From: Oscillospiraceae bacterium
Lineage (GTDB): Bacteria > Bacillota > Clostridia > Oscillospirales > Ruminococcaceae
Reading direction: 5' to 3'
NCBI GenBank assembly: GCA_017405465.1
Contig: JAFRAJ010000043.1
Span: 1 to 64,000, forward strand
DNA: 64,000 bases
Shown: positions 26,010 through 34,074 of the stretch, in pieces
Position numbering within the stretch: position 1 is the first letter of the stretch
Layout: every line of letters starts with the position of its first letter
Notes under the pieces: model-generated
The model's database searches: none
The model's input: the letters and a program-made list of their open reading frames with translations, nothing else
What the model was told of the DNA's origin: nothing
Position numbers and translations under genes: made by a program

Positions 26010-27356
26010 ATGGAAAACACATATACAGTCAAGGATATACTAAAGATCTCAATACCTATAATGATTGAGGATGTTCTCCGCACATTGGTAGGTACAGTAA
26101 ATACATTTACTCTAAGCCGAGTGTCAGACAGTGCTTCTGCTGCTGTGGGTGTGACTAATCAGATATTGAATGTAGTACTTCTGATCTCGGTCATGATCTC
26201 TGCCGGTGCCGGCATCATCGAGAACCAGATACTTGGAGCGGGAAAAGAGCGTGAGAGCAGTAGGATAATGATGAACAGTCTTTCTCTTGCAGGTGTCCTG
26301 GGTATCCTTAGCAGCACTCTTACTGTGGTTTTTGCCAAGGAGTTTGTAGCATTTATGGGACTGGCAGAAGAACTGCGCAGTGATGGAGAGACATATCTCA
26401 GGATAGTAGGGCTCTCGTGTGTTTTTCAGTTCCTGGGTACGATGTTGTCGACTCATTTCCGCAGTCACAACAGTTCTTTGACACCGACAATAATAGTAGT
26501 TCTGTCTAACGTGATAAACTTCGTGGGATCAACTCTGGTCCTGAATGAGAAAGCAGGAAACCTTACCGGAGTGAGAGGCATCGCTCTGATGAGACTCATT
26601 TCGGAGATCACAGGTACAGTGATCCTGCTGATACTGTTCTCTCGACAAAAGTGGGGTCAGCAGCTGAGAGATCTCTTCTCTATCGATACAGGAATGACCG
26701 GAAGGATTCTTACCGTCGGGATAATGGCCAGCATGGAAAGAGTCTGTTTCATTATCGCTCAGATGCTGACAACACGGTTCATTACAGATCTGCCCATTGA
26801 GGTCCTGTCAGCTAAAGTCTACGTACAGACCTTAAGCGAGTACCCAAATCAGTTCGGTGTTTCGATCGGAAGAGCGGCTCAGATATTGAGCGGGCACAGC
26901 ATTGGCGCAGGGAAACTTGATGAAGCGCATAAACTGATAAGAAAAGCTTATTTCACCGCACTTTGTTTTGATATACCTGGATGCATCTTATGCCGTCTGT
27001 TCGCAAATCAGCTGGTTGGTCTATTCACCCAGTCGCAGGAGATAATAGAGATAGCCAAACTGCTCCTTACGATTGACATTATCACGGGAGCTGCAAGGAG
27101 CCTTAACCATTCATTCTCATTCGGCCTTAAGAGTGCCGGATATGTACTCAAGCCGATGATAATCAATTTCTTCTCGATCTGGATGATAAATGTAGGACTT
27201 GGTTATCTTTGCACTATAACACTCGGAATGGGAATAGTCGGTCTGTGGATAGGCCAGTCGACAGAGGAGTGGTTCAGAGGCTTGATGAACTGTATTCAGT
27301 GGGAGAGGAAAGTCTGGCAGAAGGATGCCGGAAAACTCTCGCATGAGAATAGATAA
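26010..27356 (+). CDS. MATE-family transporter
   Basis: 448 residues with about twelve membrane segments. It is a second, distant MATE protein; sequence around IPIMIEDVLRTLVG and the central SMERV segment fits the family's two-lobed fold. It would export a metabolite or drug across the inner membrane. The ATG has no clear ribosome site within ten bases. It is followed 39 bases later by a class II aldolase and then by a DMT protein, all on the same strand, so an operon is likely. Confidence 0.85.
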   Translation: MENTYTVKDILKISIPIMIEDVLRTLVGTVNTFTLSRVSDSASAAVGVTNQILNVVLLISVMISAGAGIIENQILGAGKERESSRIMMNSLSLAGVLGILSSTLTVVFAKEFVAFMGLAEELRSDGETYLRIVGLSCVFQFLGTMLSTHFRSHNSSLTPTIIVVLSNVINFVGSTLVLNEKAGNLTGVRGIALMRLISEITGTVILLILFSRQKWGQQLRDLFSIDTGMTGRILTVGIMASMERVCFIIAQMLTTRFITDLPIEVLSAKVYVQTLSEYPNQFGVSIGRAAQILSGHSIGAGKLDEAHKLIRKAYFTALCFDIPGCILCRLFANQLVGLFTQSQEIIEIAKLLLTIDIITGAARSLNHSFSFGLKSAGYVLKPMIINFFSIWMINVGLGYLCTITLGMGIVGLWIGQSTEEWFRGLMNCIQWERKVWQKDAGKLSHENR

Positions 27357-27395
27357 TTGATAGTAACTGTTAATGATTAGAAAGGATCAAGAAAA

Positions 27396-28238
27396 ATGTA
27401 CACTCGGGTAAGAGATCTTCTTGCACTTGGGAAGAAGAACAACGCATGTATCCTTGCTTTTGACTGTGCCGATGTAAATATGATCAGATCTGTATGTTAT
27501 GGTGCACAAAAGGCTAGAAAGCCTGTCATCATGATGCTTCATCCGACAGCAACGCTGAAAAACGTACTGCCGTTTTCAGTTTTCGCACATACTGCAAAAT
27601 ACTTTGCGAATCAAGTCGATGTTCCTGTTGGGCTCCATCTGGACCACTGCAGTGACTTTGACGAGATTTGCAGAGCGATTCATGACGGATTTGACTCTGT
27701 CATGGCGGACGGGTCTATTCTACCGTTTGAAGAGAACGTGGCTTTCACAAGTAAAGTGGTCGAAGTTGCAAAGAACTTCGATGTCGATGTAGAAGGAGAA
27801 CTGGGCCATGTAGGAACTGCTGCAGAATCAGACGAGTATTCCAAGAAGGAAATGTTCACTAAGCCTTCAGAGGTGACTGAATTCACTGCAAGGACTGGAG
27901 TCACGTCTCTGGCTGTTTCCTTTGGAAGCGCACATGGGCTGTATAAATATCCGCCAAAGCTGGATATTGACCATCTCAAGGAACTGCAGGCAGCTACGGA
28001 TACACCTCTTGTCCTGCACGGTGGCACCGGAATAGATGATGATCAGCTTAAAGCTGCTTTTGCCAATGGTATCAACAAGATCAATATAGGAACAGAATTC
28101 TACATGCTGAATACACGGCTCAACAAAGAATTCTATGCCCAGGAAGACTTTGTACCCTACACTTATCCTGACTACATAGTTCCGGTTCTCACTGACTACA
28201 TTGCAAGAAGACTTGAACTGTGTACAGTAACTCTGTAG
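27396..28238 (+). CDS. Class II fructose-bisphosphate aldolase family protein
   Basis: 280 residues. Zinc and catalytic residues of class II ketose-bisphosphate aldolases are kept: Asp83 and His84 (LHLDHC), Glu135, His180 (GSAHG) and His208 (VLHGGTG). It cleaves a ketose 1,6-bisphosphate or related sugar phosphate to DHAP plus an aldehyde. Its place between two transporters, rather than with glycolytic genes, suggests a specialised sugar such as tagatose or a deoxy-ketose phosphate (inference). AAAGGA precedes the ATG. Confidence 0.9.
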   Translation: MYTRVRDLLALGKKNNACILAFDCADVNMIRSVCYGAQKARKPVIMMLHPTATLKNVLPFSVFAHTAKYFANQVDVPVGLHLDHCSDFDEICRAIHDGFDSVMADGSILPFEENVAFTSKVVEVAKNFDVDVEGELGHVGTAAESDEYSKKEMFTKPSEVTEFTARTGVTSLAVSFGSAHGLYKYPPKLDIDHLKELQAATDTPLVLHGGTGIDDDQLKAAFANGINKINIGTEFYMLNTRLNKEFYAQEDFVPYTYPDYIVPVLTDYIARRLELCTVTL

Positions 28239-28263
28239 AAGATATTATTCCGGAGGATTATCC

Positions 28264-28689
28264 ATGATCTCATACATCTGGCCGATCGCATTAGTTGTTC
28301 TCTCAAATGTGATATATCAGATCTGCGCAAAGTCTATCCCACAGGAGATGAGCCCGTTGGCATCTCTGACGATTACGTATCTTATTGGTGCGGTCGTAAG
28401 TGCTATCCTTTATTTTGCAACAGGATCAGCTGGAAACCTGTTTAAAGAATACGGAAAGCTGAACTGGGCTCCAGTGGTTCTGGGTATAGTGATAGTCGGT
28501 CTGGAGGTTGGTATGACATGTGCCTATAAAGCTGGCTGGCAGGTAAGCACTTTATTCATTGCTCAAAGTGCCTTTCTTGCAGTGGCTCTGTTGTTTGTGG
28601 GCTATTTCATGTATCATGAACCGGTAACCTGGAATAAACTGATAGGTGTAGTAATCTGTCTGATAGGGCTTGTTTTTATCAACAGATAA
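28264..28689 (+). CDS. Small DMT/EamA-type transporter
   Basis: 141 residues with four to five membrane helices, half the length of a usual EamA protein, so it probably works as a dimer. The C-terminal segment with YFMYHEPVTWNKLIGVVIC is characteristic of the EamA repeat. It has a GGAGG ribosome site and follows the aldolase by 25 bases. Substrate unknown. A terminator lies directly behind it. Confidence 0.82.
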   Translation: MISYIWPIALVVLSNVIYQICAKSIPQEMSPLASLTITYLIGAVVSAILYFATGSAGNLFKEYGKLNWAPVVLGIVIVGLEVGMTCAYKAGWQVSTLFIAQSAFLAVALLFVGYFMYHEPVTWNKLIGVVICLIGLVFINR

Positions 28690-28727
28690 AACTTCAAATT
28701 CTTCAAAAGTGTAAACATATAGAAGAA

Positions 28728-28755
28728 AATCTCCTTTTCGTCAGAAAAGGAGATT
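28728..28755. terminator. Terminator between the DMT gene and the convergent gene
   Basis: A 12-bp perfect stem (28728-28739 with 28744-28755) with a 4-base loop. T-rich sequence on both sides permits use by both convergent genes. Confidence 0.75.
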
Positions 28756-28759
28756 GTTG

Positions 28760-29509
28760 CTATAAGCAGAAAGGATTTTCCGTTTGCACCTCGCTTATAA
28801 GCTGCTGAAGCGAACCGATCTGTTCTTCATCACCGCAGGCGATGAAATAACAGCCGCCTTCTGCGCCGCAGACACCTCCGCTGCCGAGGATCTCTGCAGA
28901 AATACCGGTAAGATCTTTGATGGCATCCAGCTCTGTGTATGCTCTGCCGGGCAACGGAAGGAATTTGAGTCCAGATGCTTCCGGAGAATTGCAAATGTCT
29001 GAGAGTTCCTTGAGACGTTTTGTGACCCTCTTTTCTACTCCGACCGGTACTATCAGCTGTACTCTTCTTCCGTAAACGGCAGTAAGCACGGGACCGGCTG
29101 TGCCGATGTTGTCACTGCCGAGAAGGACACCGGCTTGTGCCTCATCAAGATTGACAGCATTTGCTCCTTTGAAAATCAGGTCTCCTTTTTTCAGATCTGC
29201 ACAAGCGTCATACACAGTGAGGCCACGTAGCCATTCACCATTTCTGATCACCACATCTCCTATTGATTCTACTGGTGTGTATTTGAACCCTTTTGGCACA
29301 GTGATCCCTCTGAAAAAGCCTCTTTTGTCAAAACCTTCTGTTTGACCGATGGATCTAAGAAGTTCCTCAGCGACAGCAGCATTTGTAGTACCGCCTATGA
29401 TCAGTATCGTTCCGCTTTTCAGAGCTTTCTTTACCTCTGGCAGCTGTGAAATGCTCTTTGCAATAAGTCTTTTCCCTGAAGCAGGTGTCAGAAAGAATTG
29501 TATCGTCAT
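28760..29509 (-). CDS. Conserved protein of unknown function (Rossmann-like)
   Basis: 249 residues from the ATG at 29509, which has AGGAGC at good distance; upstream in-frame codons lack a ribosome site. I do not recognise the family. Visible are an early IIGGTTNAAVAEELL motif, which looks like a phosphate- or nucleotide-binding turn, the segment FKGANAV, a glycine-rich VLLGSDNIGTAGPVL, and GSGGVCGAEGGCYFI near the end. No membrane helix or signal peptide. It is a lone gene between convergent and divergent units. A NagB/LUD-like fold is possible but unproven. Confidence 0.5.
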   Translation of the reverse strand: MTIQFFLTPASGKRLIAKSISQLPEVKKALKSGTILIIGGTTNAAVAEELLRSIGQTEGFDKRGFFRGITVPKGFKYTPVESIGDVVIRNGEWLRGLTVYDACADLKKGDLIFKGANAVNLDEAQAGVLLGSDNIGTAGPVLTAVYGRRVQLIVPVGVEKRVTKRLKELSDICNSPEASGLKFLPLPGRAYTELDAIKDLTGISAEILGSGGVCGAEGGCYFIACGDEEQIGSLQQLISEVQTENPFCL

Positions 29510-29721
29510 ATTGCTTGCTCCTTTATTCTTTTTTCTAAAAGTATAACATGGTGTTGTTAAGCAGCATCTGCCAATCATCCTGAAGCGAGAAATGCAGTAA
29601 ATGTGAATGAATCGTAACATTATGCTTCACATTTTTACCAAAAAGTATTAAGATTGGTGTATGTCAATAGTGCGGAATTGCCTAGTTTAGAAGAAGTGTG
29701 TTCCGCGGAAAGGAAAACAAG

Positions 29722-30867
29722 ATGAATATTCCAAAAGAGTTTTTAGACAACCAAGTCTTTGATGCGCGTCCTTTGGGCTTCAACCGTCAGCTTATCCCCA
29801 ATATGATCAATGGCGGAAAACACGGCGACGCCAATATCGGTTATAAGGTATATCCGGACGGAAAGGTCTGGGTCTCCCTCTATGGACCGACAGCAAAAGA
29901 GGTGACAGCCGGATATCCGGATAACATGGTCAATCTTGAGCTTCAAGAAGACGGAATGTGGACCGGAACCATCCAGTATGATGAGCCAGGCCAGAAACAG
30001 CTCATCTTCTATGTGGACGGAGTAAGGATCGTTAACCCGCTGGCACCCATCAGCTATGGTTGGGGTTATGCCATCAACTACATTGAGATTCCGGACACCG
30101 ATCAGGATTATCTCCTGATAAAGGATGTCCCACACGGTACAGTGTCACAGGAGTATTTCTTCTCCAAGGTAACAGGCGAGTGGGAAAGCTGCTATGTATA
30201 TACTCCTCCTAAATACAGAGATGACCTGGATACCAAATATCCTGTGTTCTACCTGCAGGATGGCGGCGGTGAGAATGAGACCGTCTGGGTACACCTCGGA
30301 AAGATCAACTTCATCATGGACAATCTCCTTGCTGAAGGAAAAGCAGTTCCGTTCATCGTCGTTATGAACAATGCTATGATGCAGGTCAATACTGACGGTA
30401 ACCCGCATCTCGACACCAGCAAGTATAATGACATGCTTCTGGAAGACTGCATCCCGTTCATCGAATCCCACTATCGTGCAATTCCTGACAAGAAGGCACG
30501 CGCAATCGGTGGTCTTTCAATGGGATCCCTGCTGTCCGGAGAGATGATCATGAAGCACTATGATGTTTTCGGATCTGCAGGCCTGTTCACCGGTTATACA
30601 TATCCAACAGTCATGGGTGGTGGAAGGGACCAGTCCGAGCAGCTCAAACCTCTCGACGACGCTGAAACCTGGAACCGCGAAGTCAACCCGTTCTTCGGAG
30701 CTATAGGAGACCATGAGGTATCTCTGCCGCTGTTCGAGAAGGAGCGTGAATACTGCAAAGAGAAGGGAATCAACTATATCCAGAAGATTTATCCCGGATA
30801 TCATGAATACAGAGTCTGGAGAGCTGCATTCCATGATTATGCTCAGATCGTATTCAGGAATCTTTAA
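29722..30867 (+). CDS. Two-domain esterase (enterochelin/feruloyl-esterase-like), paralogue 3
   Basis: 381 residues from the ATG at 29722 with GGAAAGGA upstream; an in-frame codon at 29698 adds eight unconserved residues. Architecture matches the genes at 1452 and 2654: an Ig-like N-terminal module, a VPHG linker, then an alpha/beta hydrolase with oxyanion strand QDGGG at 179-183 and Ser266 in GLSMG. A His in GYHEYR near the end completes the triad. It is about 26 kb from the other two and stands alone with its own terminator. Codon choice looks G+C-richer than its neighbours. Confidence 0.85.
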   Translation: MNIPKEFLDNQVFDARPLGFNRQLIPNMINGGKHGDANIGYKVYPDGKVWVSLYGPTAKEVTAGYPDNMVNLELQEDGMWTGTIQYDEPGQKQLIFYVDGVRIVNPLAPISYGWGYAINYIEIPDTDQDYLLIKDVPHGTVSQEYFFSKVTGEWESCYVYTPPKYRDDLDTKYPVFYLQDGGGENETVWVHLGKINFIMDNLLAEGKAVPFIVVMNNAMMQVNTDGNPHLDTSKYNDMLLEDCIPFIESHYRAIPDKKARAIGGLSMGSLLSGEMIMKHYDVFGSAGLFTGYTYPTVMGGGRDQSEQLKPLDDAETWNREVNPFFGAIGDHEVSLPLFEKEREYCKEKGINYIQKIYPGYHEYRVWRAAFHDYAQIVFRNL

Positions 30868-30900
30868 TCGTTGATTATTTGTAACAGATAAGATAAAAAG

Positions 30901-30933
30901 AATGGGGCTGCGGTCAACTGCAGCCCCATTTTG
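30901..30933 (+). terminator. Terminator after esterase paralogue 3
   Basis: An 11-bp perfect stem (30901-30911 with 30920-30930) followed by T. A long frame of the next gene runs back into this hairpin, which argues for the shorter start of that gene. Confidence 0.8.
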
Positions 30934-31030
30934 TAGCCTTGTATTTTGTCAGTTCTCGTGTACAAGGAAAGTCTTGTCTATAATAGTATTAGAAGTGACC
31001 AGGTATCGTGCATTTTCGGGGAGGCCTCAG

Positions 31031-32182
31031 ATGAATCTATTGATACACGATCTTGATAATAGTGAATGGGAAAAGATAAAAAGTGAGTACGACGGATGGG
31101 ATATAGTAACGGCTGATGACGGAATCAGACCGTGCATCGGTTGTTTCAGCTGCTGGGCGAAGACTCCTGGAGAATGTGTGCTTAAAGACGGGTTCAACCA
31201 GATGGGGCAGAAGATCCATACTGCAGACAGTGTCACCGTGATCAGCCGGTACACCTACGGAGGGTTTTCCGGGAAGGTTAAGAATATCTTCGACAGAAGT
31301 CTTGGATACGTACTGCCGCAGTTTGAACTGTCTTCCGGTGAAACACATCACAAAAAAAGATATGAAGAAGATAAGGAATTTACATTCATTTTCTACGGGA
31401 ATGAGCTCACAGAAGAGAAGAAAGCCAGTGCTAAAAGGTATGTAGAGGCGGTATGTGCGAACGTCCGCAGTCATGTAAAGGAAGTGATCTTCAGGGAAAC
31501 TGCCGAATGGGGGAAGAAGATACAGAGAGAATGCGATCCCGCTGAAGGTCCAGAGAAAACTGCGATACTAGTCGCAAGTATGCGTGGAATGTCAGGAAAC
31601 ACCGGAAAACTTGCACAAAAGCTGATCTCACAGTTAAGTGAGACACCTGATATCATGGAGCTTAAGAATTATCTGAATGATCTAAGCGGATTGGTAAGCA
31701 CTTTGGAGAAATATAGTACTCTTCTGCTTAGCATGCCTTTGTATGTGGATGGGATCCCGTCTCAGATGATCCGGCTGTTAGAAAGATTTGAAAGTGAATA
31801 TACCGGCAGAAAGAAAAAAATATATCTAATAAGCAACATGGGGCTGTATGAGAGCAGTCAGCTGGGAAATCTGTTTGAGTCAGTGAAACAGTGGTGTACG
31901 GTCATGGGATTTGATTACTGCGGAGGCGTGGGTATAAGTGCCGGAGAATTGATAGGCGTACTGATGCAGTATCTTCCATTCAGGTTCGGGTTCACAAGCA
32001 AGATCGCAAGAACAATAGATAGGCTTGCTGAAGCTATAAGAGAAGGATCAAATACAGAAGATATCTTTGCGGAACCGGTTATGTTCCCAAGGATGCTGTT
32101 CATGCTTATTGCCAATTACAGCTGGAACGTCAACGCCAGAAAGAACGGAATCAAACCGGCAGAGCTGTACCGCCGACTGTAG
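31031..32182 (+). CDS. Tandem flavodoxin-like protein with an iron-sulfur flavoprotein motif
   Basis: 383 residues from the ATG at 31031, preceded by GGGGAGG. The N-terminal domain (1-170) has Cys35, 38, 41 and 49 in CxxCxxC-x7-C, the compact [4Fe-4S] motif of Isf-type flavoproteins. The second domain (about 175-350) is another NADPH-dependent FMN reductase-like fold, with the FMN-binding loop SMRGMSGNTGK. It probably moves electrons between flavin, cluster and ferredoxin or a small oxidant. Two domains in one chain is unusual compared with the commoner single-domain proteins. The substrate is unknown. Confidence 0.75.
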   Translation: MNLLIHDLDNSEWEKIKSEYDGWDIVTADDGIRPCIGCFSCWAKTPGECVLKDGFNQMGQKIHTADSVTVISRYTYGGFSGKVKNIFDRSLGYVLPQFELSSGETHHKKRYEEDKEFTFIFYGNELTEEKKASAKRYVEAVCANVRSHVKEVIFRETAEWGKKIQRECDPAEGPEKTAILVASMRGMSGNTGKLAQKLISQLSETPDIMELKNYLNDLSGLVSTLEKYSTLLLSMPLYVDGIPSQMIRLLERFESEYTGRKKKIYLISNMGLYESSQLGNLFESVKQWCTVMGFDYCGGVGISAGELIGVLMQYLPFRFGFTSKIARTIDRLAEAIREGSNTEDIFAEPVMFPRMLFMLIANYSWNVNARKNGIKPAELYRRL

Positions 32183-32205
32183 TATTCTTAAATTTGAAAT
32201 AAAAT

Positions 32206-32240
32206 AGTCTGCTGATCATACATGTTCAGCAGACTTTGTC
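32206..32240. terminator. Terminator between flavoprotein and convergent gene
   Basis: A 10-bp stem (32206-32215 with 32225-32234) with a 9-base loop, followed by TTGTCTTTT. Confidence 0.75.
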
Positions 32241-32254
32241 TTTTGAAATGAAAC

Positions 32255-33121
32255 TCAGATTGATTCAAGGTATGTCTTCTCTATGCGTTTAAGAAAACTA
32301 AAGTCGAATTCTCTGTCCCTGCCTTCAGTCATAGAAGCTACTTCATCGGATGGGAAACTTTCACAAGGAATAAAACGATAAAAACGGAACAGATTAAGTT
32401 CCCGATCGGAATTCTTTGGAGGGATCACAGCAACAGGAGCAAACAGCGCTTTTTTGCCTCCCTTAAGAACGATATGCGCTACTACGGTCATGGAAGGATG
32501 TACGTAATCTCCGATTATCTCACTTTGCCTTGTAGCGGAAGGAGCTATAAACACCACACCCTTCTTCTCTGAAATGGATTTAAGTTCCTTGATATATCTT
32601 CTGTCGAACACCATTTTGAGGAACTGGATATCGGACAGTCTGTCCTCATCATTTTTAAACAGTTTATTCAGTTTCTCCTCTGTTGCAGGAGTCAGCATGG
32701 GAGTCATATGGATACCAAGTCTTGTAAGCTGCGGGATCACGCCTACCATGGATTCATACCATGGGAGATTTACTGGAAACAGGAATTCGCGTTCAGGATA
32801 GCAGTCAAAACCGATAGGCAGAAGTCTGCATACTTCACCAAGAGACGGATGATTGAAACCTATGACTACAGTTCCGTCACTATCAGGCAGTATGCCTTCG
32901 AGCTTTGATGGAGCAGCACTTCTGATTATGAAGGAAGCCCTCTTTCTGAGATTTCTGTCATCTTTGGTCAGACAGCACATTTTGATATAGAAGGAGCACA
33001 GCCTTCCGACAGGTTTCATCTCCTTTTTGAGATTAGAAGCACCGAGTGCTTCCAAAATAGAAAGAGACCCGGAATCAAGGAGCGCATTGATTTCTTTGCC
33101 TGTATAGTCTTTTAACTGCAT
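32255..33121 (-). CDS. PlsC-like acyltransferase homologue (degenerate)
   Basis: 288 residues. The segment IGFNHPSLGE sits where glycerol-phosphate acyltransferases have NHxxxxD, but the acidic residue is shifted to Glu. The FIAPSATRQS segment sits at the place of the substrate-binding EGTR motif. This pattern suggests a remote PlsC-superfamily protein. No membrane helix is obvious. The ribosome site is weak and no partner gene is apparent. Function is not assigned, and a lipid acyl transfer role is only inferred. Confidence 0.4.
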   Translation of the reverse strand: MQLKDYTGKEINALLDSGSLSILEALGASNLKKEMKPVGRLCSFYIKMCCLTKDDRNLRKRASFIIRSAAPSKLEGILPDSDGTVVIGFNHPSLGEVCRLLPIGFDCYPEREFLFPVNLPWYESMVGVIPQLTRLGIHMTPMLTPATEEKLNKLFKNDEDRLSDIQFLKMVFDRRYIKELKSISEKKGVVFIAPSATRQSEIIGDYVHPSMTVVAHIVLKGGKKALFAPVAVIPPKNSDRELNLFRFYRFIPCESFPSDEVASMTEGRDREFDFSFLKRIEKTYLESI

Positions 33122-33276
33122 TATCAGATTCTTCTTCTTGTATTATTCGTTTGGTGTACCGACAACAGTACAATTATTCACTATTTTATTCTGGCGGTCA
33201 ACGTGATGGTACTGACTATTTATCGGATCTTGTGAGAAAATAGAAAAGGATAGAACGAATAACTGAGGGCGGAAAC

Positions 33277-33930
33277 ATGGAAGGGAAAGACATGCTTACT
33301 GAGAGATTTTATGAGATTGGAATAGTACCGGTGATAGTGATGGAAGATCCGGAAGATGCTGAAAAACTTGCGGATGTGCTCTGCAAAGGAGGACTTCCGT
33401 GTGCGGAGGTCACTTTCAGGACTGCTGCTGCGGCAGAAGTGATAAGAAGGATGAAAAAAGCACGTCCGGATATGCTGGTAGGTGCCGGAACTGTCCTTAA
33501 GCCGTCTCAGGTAGACAGCGCAGCAGAAGCCGGAGCAGAGTTCATCGTTTCACCGGGTATCAATCCAGCAACAGTAGAATACTGCATAGGTAATAATATT
33601 CCGATAATACCTGGGACGCAGACACCGAGTGAGATGGAACTGGCTCTGAGCTTTGGTCTTGAGACAGTGAAGTTCTTTCCGGCTGAACCTGCAGGAGGCC
33701 TCACTATGATAAAGGCGGTAGCCGCTCCGTTTACATCCCTTAGATTCATGCCGACAGGAGGGATCAATGCACAGAACGTGTCTGCATATCTGGAATATGA
33801 GAGGATCCTCGCCTGCGGCGGAAGCTGGATGGTGTCAGGAGATCTGCTGAGAACAGGCAACTTTGACGAGATCCTCAGAAGAACTGAAGAGGCTGCATCG
33901 ATAGTCAGAAGATACAGAAAAGCAGACTGA
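33277..33930 (+). CDS. eda: KDPG/KHG aldolase
   Basis: 217 residues, class I (Schiff-base) aldolase fold. The catalytic Lys is in TVKFFPAE, and the Glu of the EVTFR block is present. It splits 2-keto-3-deoxy-6-phosphogluconate (or 4-hydroxy-2-oxoglutarate) to pyruvate plus glyceraldehyde 3-phosphate (or glyoxylate). The ATG at 33277 has a GAGGGCGG upstream; a second in-frame ATG at 33292 with GGAAGG would give the more usual 212 residues. No Edd or keto-sugar kinase lies in the window, so it may serve uronate or amino-acid degradation. Confidence 0.92.
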   Translation: MEGKDMLTERFYEIGIVPVIVMEDPEDAEKLADVLCKGGLPCAEVTFRTAAAAEVIRRMKKARPDMLVGAGTVLKPSQVDSAAEAGAEFIVSPGINPATVEYCIGNNIPIIPGTQTPSEMELALSFGLETVKFFPAEPAGGLTMIKAVAAPFTSLRFMPTGGINAQNVSAYLEYERILACGGSWMVSGDLLRTGNFDEILRRTEEAASIVRRYRKAD

Positions 33931-33946
33931 TGATTTTTGCTTAATT

Positions 33947-33984
33947 GAAGATCCGGACACATGAGATCCGGATCTTCTTGGTTT
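33947..33984 (+). terminator. Terminator after KDPG aldolase
   Basis: An 11-bp perfect stem (33947-33957 with 33967-33977) around a 9-base loop, followed by a T-containing tail. Confidence 0.8.
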
Positions 33985-34074
33985 CAGACCGTCTTTCATA
34001 TATAAAACTTTAATATTTGTAAGATATAATTATTAAATCGTCTCAGATACTAACGAAAGATGCAGGGGAGAATC

